64,000 nt of DNA, taken from NCBI RefSeq assembly GCF_965363235.1, contig NC_134842.1:33542958-33606957 (forward strand). The letters run 5' to 3'. The DNA is from Mytilus galloprovincialis. Its lineage: Eukaryota; Mollusca; Bivalvia; Mytilida; Mytilidae. The first letter of the stretch is position 1, and every line of letters begins with the position of its first letter. The notes beneath the pieces are model-generated. The model searched no databases. It was not told where the DNA came from and saw nothing but the letters and a program-made list of their open reading frames with translations. The position numbers and the translations under genes were made by a program. This document shows positions 35,230-46,472 of the stretch, piece after piece.

Positions 35230-35405
35230 TTCTAAAAATTAGAAAGACCATGTCATAGGCAACATGTGTACTAAGTTTCAAGTTCAAGTTCAACTTCATC
35301 AAAAACTACCTTGACCAAAAAGTTTAACCTGAAGCAGGACGGATGGATGAACAGACACACAGACCAGAAAACATAATGTCCATAAATGGGGCATAAAAAC
35401 TTCCT
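35230..35405 (+). repeat. Repeat K fragment
   Basis: actaagtttcaagttcaagt, tcatcaaaaactaccttgac, tttaacctgaagcaggacgg and accagaaaacataatgtcca mark a family also seen in duplicate at 59400-60540. Confidence 0.65.
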
Positions 35406-35509
35406 GTACATACAACAAGCAAAAGAAAAAAAAAACTGTTTAATGTTTCACTGTCATCAAGTCATAAATATTTTTTCACTTTGAAGGCACACATTTTGTA
35501 TGGTCATTA

Positions 35510-35890
35510 TAGCGGAAACAAAGTGTTATCCTTGTTCATCTGAACGCTGTTAAATGTACTTCTGTATGTCCCAACCAAGTGCATGAAACTTATACAAAAT
35601 GCTTATTACCACAAAACACAAATCAAATTTACTTTTCTAGAGTTATGCTCCTTTACAAAGAAGAATGCATCACTTCTGTTCCTGTGTTGAAAACTTGCTG
35701 ATTTTTTCCTTTCCTTTCTATAGCTCCAGTTTGCCTCAACCAAATGTAATGATTCTAATATACAATGCTTATTACCACATAACACAGATCAAGTTTGAAT
35801 TTTGGTGGTGTCACTATTACCGTTTTTGAGTTATGTCCCTTTATAACATCATATGCAAGCAGGGGCATCATTGTCCTATGGACAAATTTT
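35510..35890 (+). repeat. Repeat L: two to three tandem units of about 160 bp
   Basis: aatgcttattaccacaaaac and aatgcttattaccacataac, each followed by cagatcaagtttgaat-like text and a gagttatgtccctttataa-like phrase, recur about 165 bases apart. The sentence cacttctgttcctgtgttga appears at 35669 and again at 36031. Confidence 0.6.
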
Positions 35891-36435
35891 CAAATATTTA
35901 CAATGGATTTTTGTCAGCAATGATTTCTTAATTTTGAAGGTTGATCATCAATAGACAACTTTTGAGTTCGATGCATTTCTGTCAAAAACTTTGGTTTTAG
36001 TGAACATTATTTGTGCGTTATGGACATCGTCACTTCTGTTCCTGTGTTGAGCAAGAAGTGGTAGGAAAACTATGCTGTTATATTGCACAAATTATTCGGC
36101 AAATTGAACTCTCTTGTCATTAGGTAGATGTGATTAAGTACTTTCAGAACAAACATTATTTCAAGTTTATCTTGCACAATGATGATCACTAAGACGCTGG
36201 ATGAATGTTAAAAGTGCAGGGACAATAGTAACTACTTGGCCATTCTGGCTACACTGTAAAATAGGTTATTTTTGCAGAAAGACTGAGTAAATCCGCTTGA
36301 GTGCAGGGATACAGGTGATCCCCTCTATCTGGTAAATAACGTCCTAAAGGCGCTAATATAAATTGACGAGTTTTATTCTGGTGAAGGACAAACTTGAAAG
36401 TGGTCTACTGAGAGATTTACACAATTTATGAAGTT
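35891..36435. other. Unassigned AT-rich DNA
   Basis: Apart from a repeated cacttctgttcctgtgttga near 36031, nothing was recognised. Confidence 0.4.
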
Positions 36436-36439
36436 TAAC

Positions 36440-36620
36440 TTCAAAGAGGGACAAAATATACCAGAGAGATTTTCAAACTCATAAGTCGAAAATAAGTTGT
36501 CATGCCAGGGATAAAAAAGGGCAATCAATAGTACGCAAAGTACAAAGACTAGGCACATGAACCCCCGACCTAAAAATGGGGGTGATCTCGGGTGTTCTAG
36601 AAGATACTGCTTCATATGTT
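36440..36620 (+). repeat. Repeat F fragment
   Basis: tttcaaactcataagtcgaa, aataagttgtcatgccaggg and gacctaaaaatgggggtgat belong to repeat F. Confidence 0.55.
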
Positions 36621-36659
36621 AAACTTGACGTGTTTTACATATTGGTGAATGCTTGTTTT

Positions 36660-37030
36660 GTTTTCATGAAAAATTCGTAAGGGTCCCGCGGAACCCAGTG
36701 TCTCACCTACTCTTTCTGATAATCGCAGGCTCAACAAAATTGAGGAAATAAATCAATAAAATATTCCTGTTGATACTATCTTTTGATTGTAAGAAGCTTC
36801 TGTCCATGTTGGGTAAAAATCCAGGATAGTTTATGAATCTAATAAATGTTTAAAAACTTTACAGACTGAATGTAATGTTAACCGAAAGAAAACAAAATTT
36901 TCTTCTAGATACTAGCTTTTGATCATAAACAAGCTTCTGTCCAAGTTTGCTACAAATCCACAATAGTTTGACGTTACGCATGATATTGGTGTCACTTTTG
37001 GTAACGTCGTATGTTTTAGCACATGGGTTG
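36660..37030 (+). repeat. Repeat J copy, two internal units
   Basis: gggtcccgcggaacccagtg and cgcaggctcaacaaaattga open the copy. Two units follow with aagcttctgtccatgttggg and aagcttctgtccaagtttgc, each with an atccaggatagttt- or atccacaatagttt-type phrase. The second copy is at 40585-40915. Confidence 0.65.
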
Positions 37031-37667
37031 GTAAATGCCGTCAAAATGTAGTTTTGCATAAAATTTTAATGATTTTTTTATTGGCTAACCGATTTATTTG
37101 TATGTTGAGAAAACCACTATTAAAAATATATGTATATGAGCATTGGAGAGGATGGGTATATCTTAAAGGCAGTAGGAACGTTCTTCGTGTATTGAGCCCG
37201 AACACCAACAATTCTGGAACTATCATGTAGCTACAAAATGTATAATGATTGATAAAATGTACATCACACCAAAGTTTTCGGTATCACATTCAGAGTTAAT
37301 TTTTTATATTGTTTTGTAGAGTTTTGAAAAGGTTAAATGGAAGACTAGTATGACGTTTTGAACTTAACTTTTACGAATTATATAATTTTAGGAAATTTTT
37401 ATGTTCTTTTTTAATACAATTTTATTGGTTATTAAAGAACAAATTTAGCGTTATGTGATTTTATCGTTTTGGTTGAAATTGTAAGCTTTACAAAAATGAA
37501 ATAGATCAACACGAAACAGTAATTGCTTTTCTGTTTCCTTAAATAGTAAATGAATGAGAAAATGACGAAAACATCTCGTGTTTTCAAAACCAATAAACGT
37601 TAAGTATAGGAACAAGTATAGGTTTAGCTAGCTATAAAATCGGGTTTAATCCACAATCTTCTGCATA
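37031..37667. other. Unassigned AT-rich DNA
   Basis: Nothing recognised on either strand. Confidence 0.4.
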
Positions 37668-37800
37668 AGAGAATGTCTGTACCAAGTCAGGAATATGACA
37701 CTTGTTATCCATTCGTTTGATGAGTGTTAGCTTTTGATTTTTTCATCTGATTTTTCGTTTTGAATTTTTCTCAGAGTTCAGTATTTTTAACTTGACCCAC
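37668..37800 (-). repeat. Repeat G fragment, inverted
   Basis: ccaagtcaggaatatgacac, ttatccattcgtttgatgag and gttttgaatttttctcagag are the reverse complement of repeat G. The open frame at 37891-38094 next to it has no recognisable domain. Confidence 0.6.
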
Positions 37801-38229
37801 GCTTTAACCGAAAATTAATTGATTAAGTGTTGGTGATTTACTCAATTTCAGCAGTTCACTTAAGGGGAAGCATATGTTTATTTCTATCCAATGGGCCAAC
37901 AAAGAGCTGATAACATGTACAATAAAAGATATTATTTAAGACACCAACAGAAAAAAACAAAAGAATTGCGTCCAAAATTTGTTTTGTTTGGAGAGGAAGC
38001 CGCAGTGCACAGAGAAAGCAACCGATCTTCGCCCGGAAACCGACACTTCCTAGTAAATAAGGTTCATCGAATATATTTACAACCTCGATGTTGACATCCT
38101 AGTGATCAGTATAGATATACTTCTTAGATCGCTCGGAATACAAGGCCTCGGAAATTCTTTAAATAATAGAAAAAATATGGATACGATTGCTGACAATTCT
38201 CTACCAAAGAATTTAACTATTATACAAAT

Positions 38230-38485
38230 CACAGAACGGCTGTCAACAATGAGCAAACTTGATACCGCACAGTAAGCTATAAAAGGCCCAGAAATAAAAT
38301 AAGGTAAAACAATTCAAACGAGAAAAGTAACGGCCTGATTTAAATACATAACAATAAACGGGAAACAATTGATATAAAGCAACAAACGACAGCCAATGAA
38401 TTTACAAGCACCTGACTTGGGACAGGCACACACAGAATGTGGCGAAGTTAAACATGTTTGCTGGCGCCAAAACCTCCCATTACCT
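38230..38485 (+). repeat. Repeat C copy
   Basis: aacggctgtcaacaatgagc, gcacagtaagctataaaagg, cacctgacttgggacaggca and gaatgtggcgaagttaaaca identify repeat C with a diverged tail. Confidence 0.7.
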
Positions 38486-39387
38486 GAAAGTGAAACAGCA
38501 CAACGCATACACTCGCACATTCAAAACTAGTATCTTTTCTTCTTTAATTAAATTCAATGTGTCCCAAGTCGGATATTTTCTTGTCAAATAAATTGAATCG
38601 ACTTTGCAATAATGTAAGTCTCCTTTGTAATTACTTAGATCGGTAATGAGACAATTAGCAGGCAAGTTTGGGACAGAGTTTGGTGTTGTCTCACATAATT
38701 TGTCCATTCGCTCAACTCGTAAAATATTACTGTTTGATTTAAAAAAAAACATAATGAGCAAAAAGACTTTACCGATGTTTGCTGGGTTTGTACCGTAAGA
38801 CAGGAAATATACGTGTACTTATTTTAATTAAGAAACGTGAAATAAAATATATGGCAACGTATTGCATTTATCATTTATGATGTCACTTGTTGCAGATATA
38901 AAAAAAAAAAAAAAAAAAAAAAACACCGAATTTGAGTCATTGCTGTTGTGCCGAAGTTTGCATTAAATTATTCTAATTGATACGAATATTATTCAATTGA
39001 TATTTAAATTTCCTCTTTGGTCTCCGGAGGATTTGTGTAAGTATGTTAAATATTTGTTGTTGAGTTGCTGTCTCATTGAAATGTACTCAAATTAGATTTT
39101 ATTGAAATATTATGGTATATTAAAAAGAGAAACGCATTTCAACGAGGTGAAATCAATTATAAATTATAAATTCATTTTTTATATATATTCTCTTAGTAAA
39201 ATAAATACGTTACAAAAAAGTTACACATTAACGCATACATACGTCGCCTTACAAGAAAACGTCAAAAACGTCAAATTAGCGATGCTGTGACATATTGGTA
39301 GACCACCATGCGACCGCTTCGTTTTGATGATTTTTCGATTTCTCTTTACTTTATATACATCAATATGTTCCTTTTGCAAAGGAATTT

Positions 39388-39455
<68 letters not shown>

Positions 39456-40584
39456 GTTTTTCGAAACACTTATGTTGTTTATACTCTTTTTTGAAGATTA
39501 GTAACAACATGTCCTTAATAATTTTAAGAAAAAATGAAAACGCTTTCATTGTGACATTTTGGTAGACACCCTTTCAACACATCGATATTCGATACTAATC
39601 GATTAAAATATTATTTAAAGCATCGAATATTTTCTTTTTTATTTGGAATTTATCATGCTGGCTTCAATTCTCCGATCTAAAATGCAAAACACATTATTTT
39701 TCTTGTTTTCTACAAACAACACCGGAATTACTAACGTAAAACGTTGGTTAAAAGTTTTGTGACGGGAGACCTTTGAGGATTCATATTCTAAATATTGTTT
39801 TGTTTAATGCTATAAATGAGATTACTGTCCGAACAAATGCCGTTCAGATGTAATAGATAAGGAGGCATGTTACATTTCATGACTAGTTAAAAAGTTTTCA
39901 CACATTTTTAATCAATTTTGATAATTTCTTTATAGAACAAGTTTTTTAAAACGTTGTTGTGACAATGTACTTTAGGCTAGGTTTTTGGAAATGATGTCGA
40001 AGTTTTCACGGGATTCGCTCATTTACATTGAATTTCTTTGCTTTCATATAATTTTCCAAACTTGTTTTACAAAAGGATATGCGCTATCATGAATTTGAGA
40101 ATATACTCTTCTCGCTATAAATGTATAAACTGTTGTGCCGTAAGAAAGTGATATTTTCCCTTGGTGTCTACAATCAAAAAAGACTTCTTTCAAGGCCTAC
40201 TCGGTCCAAAAATTGTGTTATTTACGTTTTAGACACATGTCACCAAAAGCCCTAAAGCTCCTCTTCCCAATGGTGTAGCAATATTATATTTTATATACCT
40301 ATAAGTACCCGAAAAAAGAAGAAATACTCGAAGAACAACATTATGATGTCACCCGTCTACACGAAAAATACAAGATTTTTCTTGTTAGTATTAGGTAAAT
40401 AGATTGACAAAACTGAATAAAAACCGATTAGCCATCTGTAACTTAATTTTTGTAGTGCTTTAAATGTTTTTTTACACAAAATAACACTTGATCTTTCCTT
40501 TATTTTTCTTGTTTAAGGCCAATTTTTAGTGTCCGGTAACTTAATCTGAAAACGTCACCAACATTGTGCGTAACGTCTATAAGA
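38486..40584. other. Unassigned AT-rich DNA with simple repeats
   Basis: A 24-base A run lies at 38900-38923 and a (TA)n run of 58 bases at 39393-39450. No exon, RNA gene or dispersed repeat was recognised in the rest. Confidence 0.5.
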
Positions 40585-40823
40585 AAGTTATTAAAATTTC
40601 AAAAAGTTTAACCACACAGTGAATGTGTTGTTTTCCTGGCAGAAAATCTAAGTCCATCTATAAGTAAAATACGAAAATATGGAACTTTATTTTTACAAAA
40701 TTTACTTTTGGATACTATCTTATGATCATAATCAAGCTTCTGTCTAAGTTTGGTAGAAATCCAGGATAGTTTAAGAAAGTTATTAAAATTTCAAAAACTT
40801 TAACCACAGAGTTAATATTTGTG

Positions 40824-40854
<31 letters not shown>

Positions 40855-40915
40855 GAATGTCGGATCGCTTAGTCTCGCTTTTTCGACTAAAGTCGAAGGC
40901 TCGACAAAAACAAGT
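40585..40915 (+). repeat. Repeat J copy ending in a GCC run and hairpin
   Basis: gtttaaccacacagtgaatg, aatcaagcttctgtctaagt and aatccaggatagtttaagaa are repeat J. The end holds a short GCC microsatellite (40823-40846), then tctcgctttttcgactaaag and tcgaaggctcgacaaaaac, whose TTCGACT/AGTCGAA forms a hairpin. The same end, inverted, starts repeat I at 317. The Ala-rich minus-strand frame across the GCC run is a shadow. Confidence 0.7.
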
Positions 40916-42339
40916 TAACAAGTAACTTGGACCTGAGACTACATATGTGTTATAGTAGTCTCAGCCTGGACATACAATAGTTAAAAATCAAGACATTATG
41001 GAAAGTTACACAATGGATTGTACGGGAGTAAATTAATAAAGGAAAATTAAGTAAGTAGTGTAAACAAAATTATATGTTTAGTGAATCGGTCTATGGAAGA
41101 AGCGATTCGATAAAAACTTTTCTTATATCAACGAGCGATATTGTCTTATATCAACGAGTTGCATTGTGGGAAATTTCAGACGAATGTTAGCATTTGTACG
41201 AAGAAAGGCAGATTTCTAGGTATAAAGAAATGATTCTTTTCTTAAAACAGGGCGACATTTAACACGACATACGTCTGGTGTATAATTTCCATGAATTATT
41301 TTATGTAATAACAAGCAAGGTGTATTTAAACGAGAAAATTGAATTGTGGAATAAATGAAACATAAATGCACGATTATTCATTTGTAGATGTACATATTCT
41401 ATAAATATCATGTAAATATCATGTAGCAAATTCAGTGGCATGCAATTGAGATGAATTCAATTGTTTGCTAAGCCAAAATCACCTATAAGTCAAAGATACT
41501 GCTATATTTTATTATATCAATGCGATATGTGTGTAATATCATAGCGATGATTTTTTAACATCAAAAATTTATGAACGCGATACTTTTCTAATATAACTGC
41601 AGCTATAGTTTTCTAATATAAAATGAATACGATGACACGTCACAATGCATGTCAAGAAAACTGCAAACATAATTCACAAACTTAGATCATGACCGGTTTA
41701 ATGTTTTAGGATCAATATCACAAAAATTTCGTAACTGTAACAAAATTTACGCTTACACGAACTTATCATTTCGAAAATGTTGCTTGACCCTATTGATTAT
41801 TTGATAGTTGAAGGTGTTAACAACCTGTTCAGTCTATTGTTTTCAATCCCATTGTTTAACCAACTAATTCTATTTGAAGTGATGATGCAATGGCGGAATT
41901 TAAATGCGGTTGCAAATAGTCTACCGACCTATTAGATTCTAATATACTGGTCACATTGCTATTGCCTATCCACCTTGGTAATATCGAAATAGACAAAAAT
42001 ATCATTACTTAAAAGAAACATCCATTCAAACAATCCAATCCAATACAGCTCCAAATTACTATGAATATTCAAATGGTAAAATAAATAATCCAAACAAATT
42101 AAAATGTACAAATGCTGATGTCCCGAACTTTGAAGATACCAACTGAGTAGCCTCAGACTATAAATTGGACAACTTCAGATACAACGAAAATCAAAAATCT
42201 TGTCAAACAGAAAATGTATTTATTATTAACATAGAAAAAAATATTGAGAAGGAAAACAGTTCTTTTTGGATATCAAAGACTTTTCCCGTTGGTAAATCGA
42301 TATCTCTATGAACATAATCAGCTCCCCGTGTGGACGATC

Positions 42340-42510
42340 TTTTACATCGCGATGTCCGTGAGGGCATTCCGATGTATTGTTGCCACAGAAATTTGACTTT
42401 TGTTTTTGACTAGTAACCGATCGTATAAATACGCGAACATTTCTTAGTGCAAACTAACAATCCGTATCGCTTGTTATAAATTCATTTCTTCAATGAGTAC
42501 TAATAAAAAA
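42340..42510 (+). repeat. Dispersed repeat pair member (partner at 24300-24500)
   Basis: gtgagggcattccgatgtat, gttgccacagaaatttgact and tatcgcttgttataaattca parallel the EMI-like intron 1 copy. It lies within the 3.2-kb TIR element. Confidence 0.55.
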
Positions 42511-42654
42511 TGTTTAGAACACAAATAAATAAGATGTATATGTCTTTTGACGTTAGAAATGTGTATATATCTTTTCTATATTTATAAACTTAGATCGTTC
42601 AGTTGGAGGACTGGAAAGCATTTATTTATAAGGGGAAATTTTAAAGATTTATAG

Positions 42655-42875
42655 ATATAAGAAGATGGTGCATGAGTTCGAATTAGACAACTGTCCATCA
42701 AAGTAATAATTTGTTTAAAGTAAACCATTATAGATCAACGTAGGGCCTTAAACACGGAGCCTTGGGTCACAGCGAACACCACGCTATATAAGAAGAAAAA
42801 TATTACTAGTGTTAAACCATTCAAACAGGAAAACCAACGATCTAATTTACTAGTATCTAATTTGTATAAAAAAGG
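42655..42875 (+). repeat. Repeat A copy
   Basis: gatataagaagatggtgcat, gggccttaaacacggagcct, taaaccattcaaacaggaaa and ccaacgatctaattt. Nested in the 3.2-kb TIR element. Confidence 0.75.
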
Positions 42876-43224
42876 AGATTCAAAAGAACAGGTCAGATTT
42901 TGTTGAATCAATCTGAACGAGAACAGTATGATTCGTCTTTGTCACAAGTTAGTTTCATTGTTATCAATAAAGAAAGTCTTCCATGCGTGCGTTGCGAGCA
43001 TATCTATATTATTTCGGTGCGTTCATTATAAAATTATCTAAATGTTATATATGTGAACAATCATTTTGATACTTAGCTATTTGATAACGACGTTGTTTAT
43101 TAAACCCTTATTTGATTAGTTTTGCTTCCAAAACCAATCGAGAAATTTGTAAGATGTTACCAAAAACAATTTGAATTGAAGCAATGGTCATAAAACTGCT
43201 TATTTACATACAATACTACTAAGA

Positions 43225-43425
43225 AGTAAAATCATAAAAATACTGAACTCCGCGGAAAATTCAAAACAGAAAATCCCTTAGTAAAATCAAATGATAAAAC
43301 ACACCAAACGAATGGATAACAACTGTCTATTTCTGACTCGGTACTGGCATTTTTAAAAATTTGAAAATGGTGGATTGAACCTGGTTTTATAGCACTTGAT
43401 AACCTCTCACGTGTATCAAATTCTG
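43225..43425 (+). repeat. Repeat G copy
   Basis: actgaactccgcggaaaatt, gaaaatcccttagtaaaatc, caaacgaatggataacaact and the tail ctgactcggtactggcattt. Nested in the 3.2-kb TIR element. Confidence 0.7.
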
Positions 43426-44127
43426 TCATATTTACAACGATGCGTGAACAAAACAGACATAATAGGTAAAATTGTCAAAATATGGGTACAGCAGTCTAAT
43501 ACTAATACTAATTAGTACTAATATTGATATAACAAAAACACCGCTATGATATTTTAAAAGTATCGCTATGGTATATTTAAAGTATCGTATTGATATATAA
43601 GAACTGATAGCATTTGTTTATTTATGTATATAAGAAAAACACAGCACTTCAAGTTTTACACGGACATAAATTTAGCTTCTAACCAACTTCTGAATTTATA
43701 TTTAGACTCAGTTGTTGTTCATATTTGAACAATAAGTTTTTAAGTTAGTTTTTTCTTAATTTTTCGTTGCCGAAAACAACATTTTCCGCATAGAATGTCT
43801 GCATATTTACAATTGATATTGTCTCATATTATTAATTCGTATATTTTAACAAATTTGATTCGTTTAGGGATAGTCACATGTTAAACTATATTTTCGAAGG
43901 TAGAGAGAAAACGGCGGATAGCAAAAACCATATTGACCGGCAAAAAGCATATTGCATGGTTATTTTTAGAATATCTAAAAACCGATATACTTTGTGACGT
44001 CATGTCCAAAAAAAGTAAATGAAATAACAACTAATATGTTGTTATTGTCAAGGAGACAATGTTATATCTATAAAATTCCAACAAACCTAAATGACGATTT
44101 TCATACAAACATGGTCGGAAATTAATA

Positions 44128-44279
44128 ATATAACAAATATAGCCTTTGTGTGAGGTCAATACAGGATTTATCGACCTAAAGAAGTATATCGATCTCGAAC
44201 TTCGTCCTCAGTCAATATACTTCTTTCAGGTCAATATATCCTTGTATCGACCTCATGCAAAGGCTATATTTGTATAATA
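44128..44279. repeat. Palindrome with about 70-base arms
   Basis: The left arm has aaatatagcctttgtgtgag, gtcaata and cctaaagaagtatatcgatc; the right arm mirrors it (reverse complement aaatatagcctttgcatgag, gaccTGaaagaagtatattg). The arms meet with almost no spacer, near 44203, so the DNA or RNA would form one long hairpin. It sits 52 bases inside the right end of the 3.2-kb element. Confidence 0.8.
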
Positions 44280-44336
44280 TCGCTATGTGATATAAGAAAA
44301 GTTTTTATCGATACGCTTCTTCCATAGACTGTGAAT

Positions 44337-46224
44337 ACAATATTGATATCCATTACTGATCACTCTTGTGGGTGTAACTTCTACACCATAACGTAAAATG
44401 TTTATTTTAGTGCACACACCAAAGACTTTTATTCATATAGTAGGGAAATAAAATAAGTATTTAAATAAAATAATGTTGTTGTTTTAAAATAACCTAGCTA
44501 TCAGTCTTTGAATTTAAAAATTAAATGAAGGATAAGAACTTGGGACCAAGAGACATTATTATTCATGTGAGTCCTAATGATGGTCCCAGATGCAACAAAT
44601 TGTAATTAAATAAGTTAACCGTAAACTTGTTTTTGACTGATGAAATGTTATTCATGTAAGTGTAGTCCCAGATGTAACAAATTGGCATTAAATAAATTAA
44701 CTGTAAACTTGTTTTTTTTTACCGATAAAAGTATTATAGATTTGCAAAAAACTGTTAGTGGAAATAGATCAGCCATATATGACCAAGAAATAAGTTAATT
44801 AAGATAATCTAATTAGAAATCAACTCTGAAACATTAATTGTCCTTAAAAAATGATTTTTCTCCCATTTTGCGTTTTTTGGTTTTATTTTAAGAAATATAT
44901 GAGTGTGGACACAGATCAGTGTGGTTAATATGTTTGGATGTTTGACAGTGTTTTCTGACAAAAAGGAGTTCTTTGTTTTCCCCCAATAAGTCCTATGTAA
45001 AACTGTAGCACAATGACAGCAAACCTGCACTAAACATAATGTTGTCAAAGAATTTCTTCTGAAGTTCATTATTTACCCAAAAACAAAACATGTACGTAAT
45101 TTTATGTAAATATGAATTATGTATATAAACATGTATGTAAATTGTCGCTTCTATGTTAGTCGGACTCCCAAATTAGTTTTGACGGCTTGGTCAGTGAAAT
45201 CAGGTATGCAAATATACTTTGTTTGCATTTTGAGATATTACAGTAAATCTAAGAAGGACTGATGATCTTCAACTCTACTGTGTTTGTTACGTTTTTTTAA
45301 ATTACCACATGTATACATTTTTGGCTTTCCAAACTTCTGGTACTGAGCATAAACCACATGGAACAAAGCACGCCTGTTGCTTTTTGATTGTCTTTTACAC
45401 TAAACATTTAGGGTGTTTACGTAGTGTTTCCGTTGATATTTAGCCATTCTAACTTATTGGTACATTTATGTATTTAATAGTAAAAGAATAATTTGCAACC
45501 TGTGATGCTAGCCCCGAAACAAAATCGCAAACGACAGTAACATTTATTTCAAAATTTGTAAGGATATAAAATATTCCAAGTATGAATCAATTTTTTAGAA
45601 TCAACGAGTCGAATCATATGATCTAATCAGTATGATTGTTTGATTGGTTATTCATTATGATTGTTAGATTGGTTATTAATAATAATGATTGTTAGATTGG
45701 TTATTAATAATAATGAGTGTTTGATTTTTTATTCATTATTCATTATGATTGTTTGATTGGTTATTCATTAACGTCTAGTGACAAATATTTCGTACATTTC
45801 AGGAAGAGCTCTCTCAATAAATTCTGTTTTTTTTTTGTTTTTTGTTTGTTTTTTTTTCTATTGTTGGGTTGTTGTCTCTTTGGCACATTCCCCATTTCCA
45901 TTCTCAATTTTAATGATTAAATAGGTCTCGGCAAAGGCCTCTACGGACCCTTCAGTCAGGTGGTACATTAAGTTTCTTTGATATGCAGGTAGCATAAAAC
46001 TCGCTATACGAGGTATAATGGGTTTAACGGTCTAATCCCGATTGGGCCCGACTGCTTATTTATAAATCCAGCACAGCCAAACGGACGCCCATATACATGT
46101 AGCACAGGTTTCACAGCCGATAGTATACGTGCATACCATATTTCTATACCCGTCAACCTTTATGAATGTCTCTATCTGGCCATTATTTAATTTAGATAAA
46201 AATAACACATTTGAAAATAAGGTC
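44337..46224. other. Unassigned AT-rich DNA with small tandem repeats
   Basis: A pair of direct units with aacaaattg, taaataa and gtaaacttgttttt lies at 44580-44720, about 85 bases apart. At 45628-45775 the words tgattgtttgattggttatt and tgattgttagattggttatt recur five to six times at 31-34-base spacing. A repeat B end fragment (gttgtctctttggcacattc, inverted) lies at 45855-45915. No gene recognised. Confidence 0.5.
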
Positions 46225-46400
46225 ATAGATATAAGAAGATCAAGAGACAACTCTCCATCCAAGTCAAAATTTATAAAAGTTAACCATTATAGGTCAAAGT
46301 ACGGTCTTCAACACGGAGCCTTGGCTCACGCCAAACAGCAAGCTATAAAGCCCCCCCCCCCCCCCCCCCCAAAAAAAAATAAATAAAAAAATCCTAGTAT
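46225..46400 (+). repeat. Repeat A copy ending in poly-C/poly-A
   Basis: agatataagaagatcaagag, ccattataggtcaaagtacg and caccttggctcacg-like text lead to caagctataaag, then 20 C (46351-46370) and 9 A. In other copies this point reads aagggc followed by A-rich text, so the C run is an expansion. Confidence 0.75.
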
Positions 46401-46472
46401 TACTCATTTATACATGCAAAATACTGTTTTATTGAAAAACTAATGATAACGTTTTTAAGGTAAGTATATATA

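Larger units (their letters stand above)
41087..44331. mobile_element. 3.2-kb TIR element with CRGTCTATGGAAGAAGCG ends
   Basis: Left CGGTCTATGGAAGAAGCG and right (reverse complement) CAGTCTATGGAAGAAGCG begin inverted repeats of about 58 bases that also share ataaaaacttttcttatatc. TGAAT flanks both ends (41082-41086 and 44332-44336), a 5-base target duplication. No transposase frame is seen, so it is non-autonomous or gutted. Later insertions inside it are repeat A (42655-42875) and repeat G (43225-43425). A large palindrome lies beside its right end. Confidence 0.75.

Noticed and set aside
39346-39549. Frame with a poly-(YI) stretch
   Set aside because: It is a translation of the (TA)n microsatellite.
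40715-40921. Frame with an Ala run
   Set aside because: The Ala run is the GCC microsatellite of repeat J.
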